The notes below the pieces were generated by a model. That model ran no database searches, had not been told where the DNA came from, and saw nothing but the letters and a program-made list of their open reading frames with translations. From CAWDVH01 sp963805705 (GTDB lineage Bacteria; Actinomycetota; Actinomycetes; Streptosporangiales; Streptosporangiaceae): a DNA stretch of 64,000 bases. Of this stretch, positions 63,335 to 64,000 are shown piece by piece. The DNA is taken from positions 1,860,001 to 1,924,000 of the forward strand of contig CAWDVH010000001.1 of the NCBI GenBank assembly GCA_963805705.1, in the 5' to 3' direction. Each line of letters starts with the position of its first letter. Position 1 is the first letter of the stretch. A program made the position numbers and the translations under genes.

Positions 63335-63853
63335 CTGCAGGTCAGGAGTCACCGGCCCGCCGTCCAGGGCCTGCAGGATCAGTGATCGCTGCGGGTGGTT
63401 CATGCCCTGCTCGGGAGTGATCCGCCCGTCGTCGATCAGCGCCTGGACCACGGTCTGGTCGTGGGTGATCTGGAAGAGCTCGCCGCCGCGCAGCAGGTAG
63501 GCCCGCGAGTCGCCGACCTGGACCAGGGCGAGCTGCGATCCTGACCAGAGCATCGCCGTCAGCGTCGTGCCCATGCCCCGCAGGGCGGGCTCGGCTTCGA
63601 CCAGGTCACGCAGCGTGGCATTAGCCTGCTGGACGGCCTCTCCCAGCGCGCTGGCCAGGTCGGGCACCGCGACGTCAGTATCGAGTGCCTTCAGCGCGTC
63701 GATGACGGCCGCGCTGGCGCGCTCCCCGCCGGCGTTCCCGCCGACTCCGTCGGCGACCGCGAGCAAGCGGGAACCGGCATACGCCGCGTCCTCGTTCCCG
63801 TCGCGGTGCAGGCCGACATCCGACCGCATGGCGGCGCGGATTCCCACGGTCAT
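63113..63853 (-). CDS. PP2C-family serine/threonine protein phosphatase
   Basis: 246 residues, catalytic domain only, cytosolic. Metal and phosphate motifs in order: RSDVGLHRDGNEDAAY, LLAVADGVGGNAGGERAS, TLTAMLWSG, LVQVGDSRAYLLRGG, LLCSDGLSAVV and GGPDNITCVVADV. It removes phosphate from Ser/Thr residues, usually opposing a PknB-type kinase; no kinase gene is in the window. GGAGGGG lies before the ATG. Its 3' end overlaps the MFS reading frame by 222 bases. Confidence 0.93.
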   Translation of the reverse strand: MTVGIRAAMRSDVGLHRDGNEDAAYAGSRLLAVADGVGGNAGGERASAAVIDALKALDTDVAVPDLASALGEAVQQANATLRDLVEAEPALRGMGTTLTAMLWSGSQLALVQVGDSRAYLLRGGELFQITHDQTVVQALIDDGRITPEQGMNHPQRSLILQALDGGPVTPDLQLREAQIGDRYLLCSDGLSAVVRAEAIHQVLSSVSDNEQAAVQLIALANEGGGPDNITCVVADVVELPDPAVVS

Positions 63854-64000
63854 GTCCCCTCCATGGCGACAGTCTGGCGGATCAGGCCAGCCTGGTCTAC
63901 GAATCGGGACAGCTCGGCCCGCGGGGACCGGCCGTGGGCGGCTTAACTACGAGGAGATACCGTTCAAACACTTTCCGATGCGTCAAGGGATGACCAGTTG

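Noticed and set aside
63854..64000. Possible gene start near the right edge (ATG at about 63980)
   Set aside because: Only about 20 bases of coding sequence would be inside the window, with no clear ribosome-binding site.

Overview
The window is about 70% G+C, densely coded, with frequent GTG starts and ATGA/GTGA stop-start overlaps. With an lsr2 gene, a furA-katG locus, a Streptomyces-type PHO box of 11-nt direct repeats and BlaI/M56 pairs, it points to an actinomycete chromosome (Actinomycetota; possibly Streptosporangiales-like, but the order cannot be fixed by eye). I recognise no rRNA, tRNA, CRISPR array, insertion sequence or phage genes.

Layout. 0.3-5.1 kb: acetyltransferase, a repeat-bearing membrane protein, a PHS-type phosphate transporter behind a PHO box plus an operator-like dyad, a secreted HAD acid phosphatase and a small zinc-ribbon protein. 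5.1-20.3 kb: a probable catabolic island with an XRE-cupin regulator, a creatinase-like M24 hydrolase, TPP-dependent E1 alpha/beta, a LacI regulator, a dihydroxypseudooxynicotine-hydrolase-like enzyme, a 3-hydroxyisobutyrate-dehydrogenase-like enzyme, a complete five-part branched-chain-type (HAAT) ABC importer, an ACMSD-like amidohydrolase, a DsbA/HCCA-isomerase-like protein and a metallo-beta-lactamase-fold hydrolase. The last two each carry an apparent 1-nt deletion in a G/C run. 20.6-24.3 kb: M20 peptidase, then a ParA-like ATPase with a small DNA-binding partner behind iteron-like repeats.

24.4-31.7 kb: Baeyer-Villiger-type monooxygenase, phosphoglucomutase, FKBP, G6PDH, DedA and a second flavoprotein. 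31.9-39.3 kb: two phosphoesterases ending on a shared perfect terminator hairpin, a BlaI/M56 pair and a class C beta-lactamase-like hydrolase. 39.3-43.7 kb: a secreted unknown, katG with only a furA remnant beside it, and lsr2. 44-55.5 kb: lipases and alpha/beta hydrolases, SDR, AlkA-type glycosylase, cutinase, 2'-5' RNA ligase-like protein, aldehyde dehydrogenase, an unknown conserved protein and a FUSC membrane protein. 55.6-63.9 kb: MFS exporter, gamma carbonic anhydrase, a divergent ProA/ProB-like pair, a stand-alone LigD polymerase domain, an MFS protein with a collagen-like N-terminus, and PP2C.

The best candidates for something undescribed are the catabolic island (substrate unknown), the triple ATGA translation relay before livM, the ParA/small-DNA-binding-protein cassette with its repeats, and the divergent ProA/ProB-like pair. 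Phosphate handling (transporter, three phosphatase-type proteins) is a second theme, but I see a PHO box only at the transporter.
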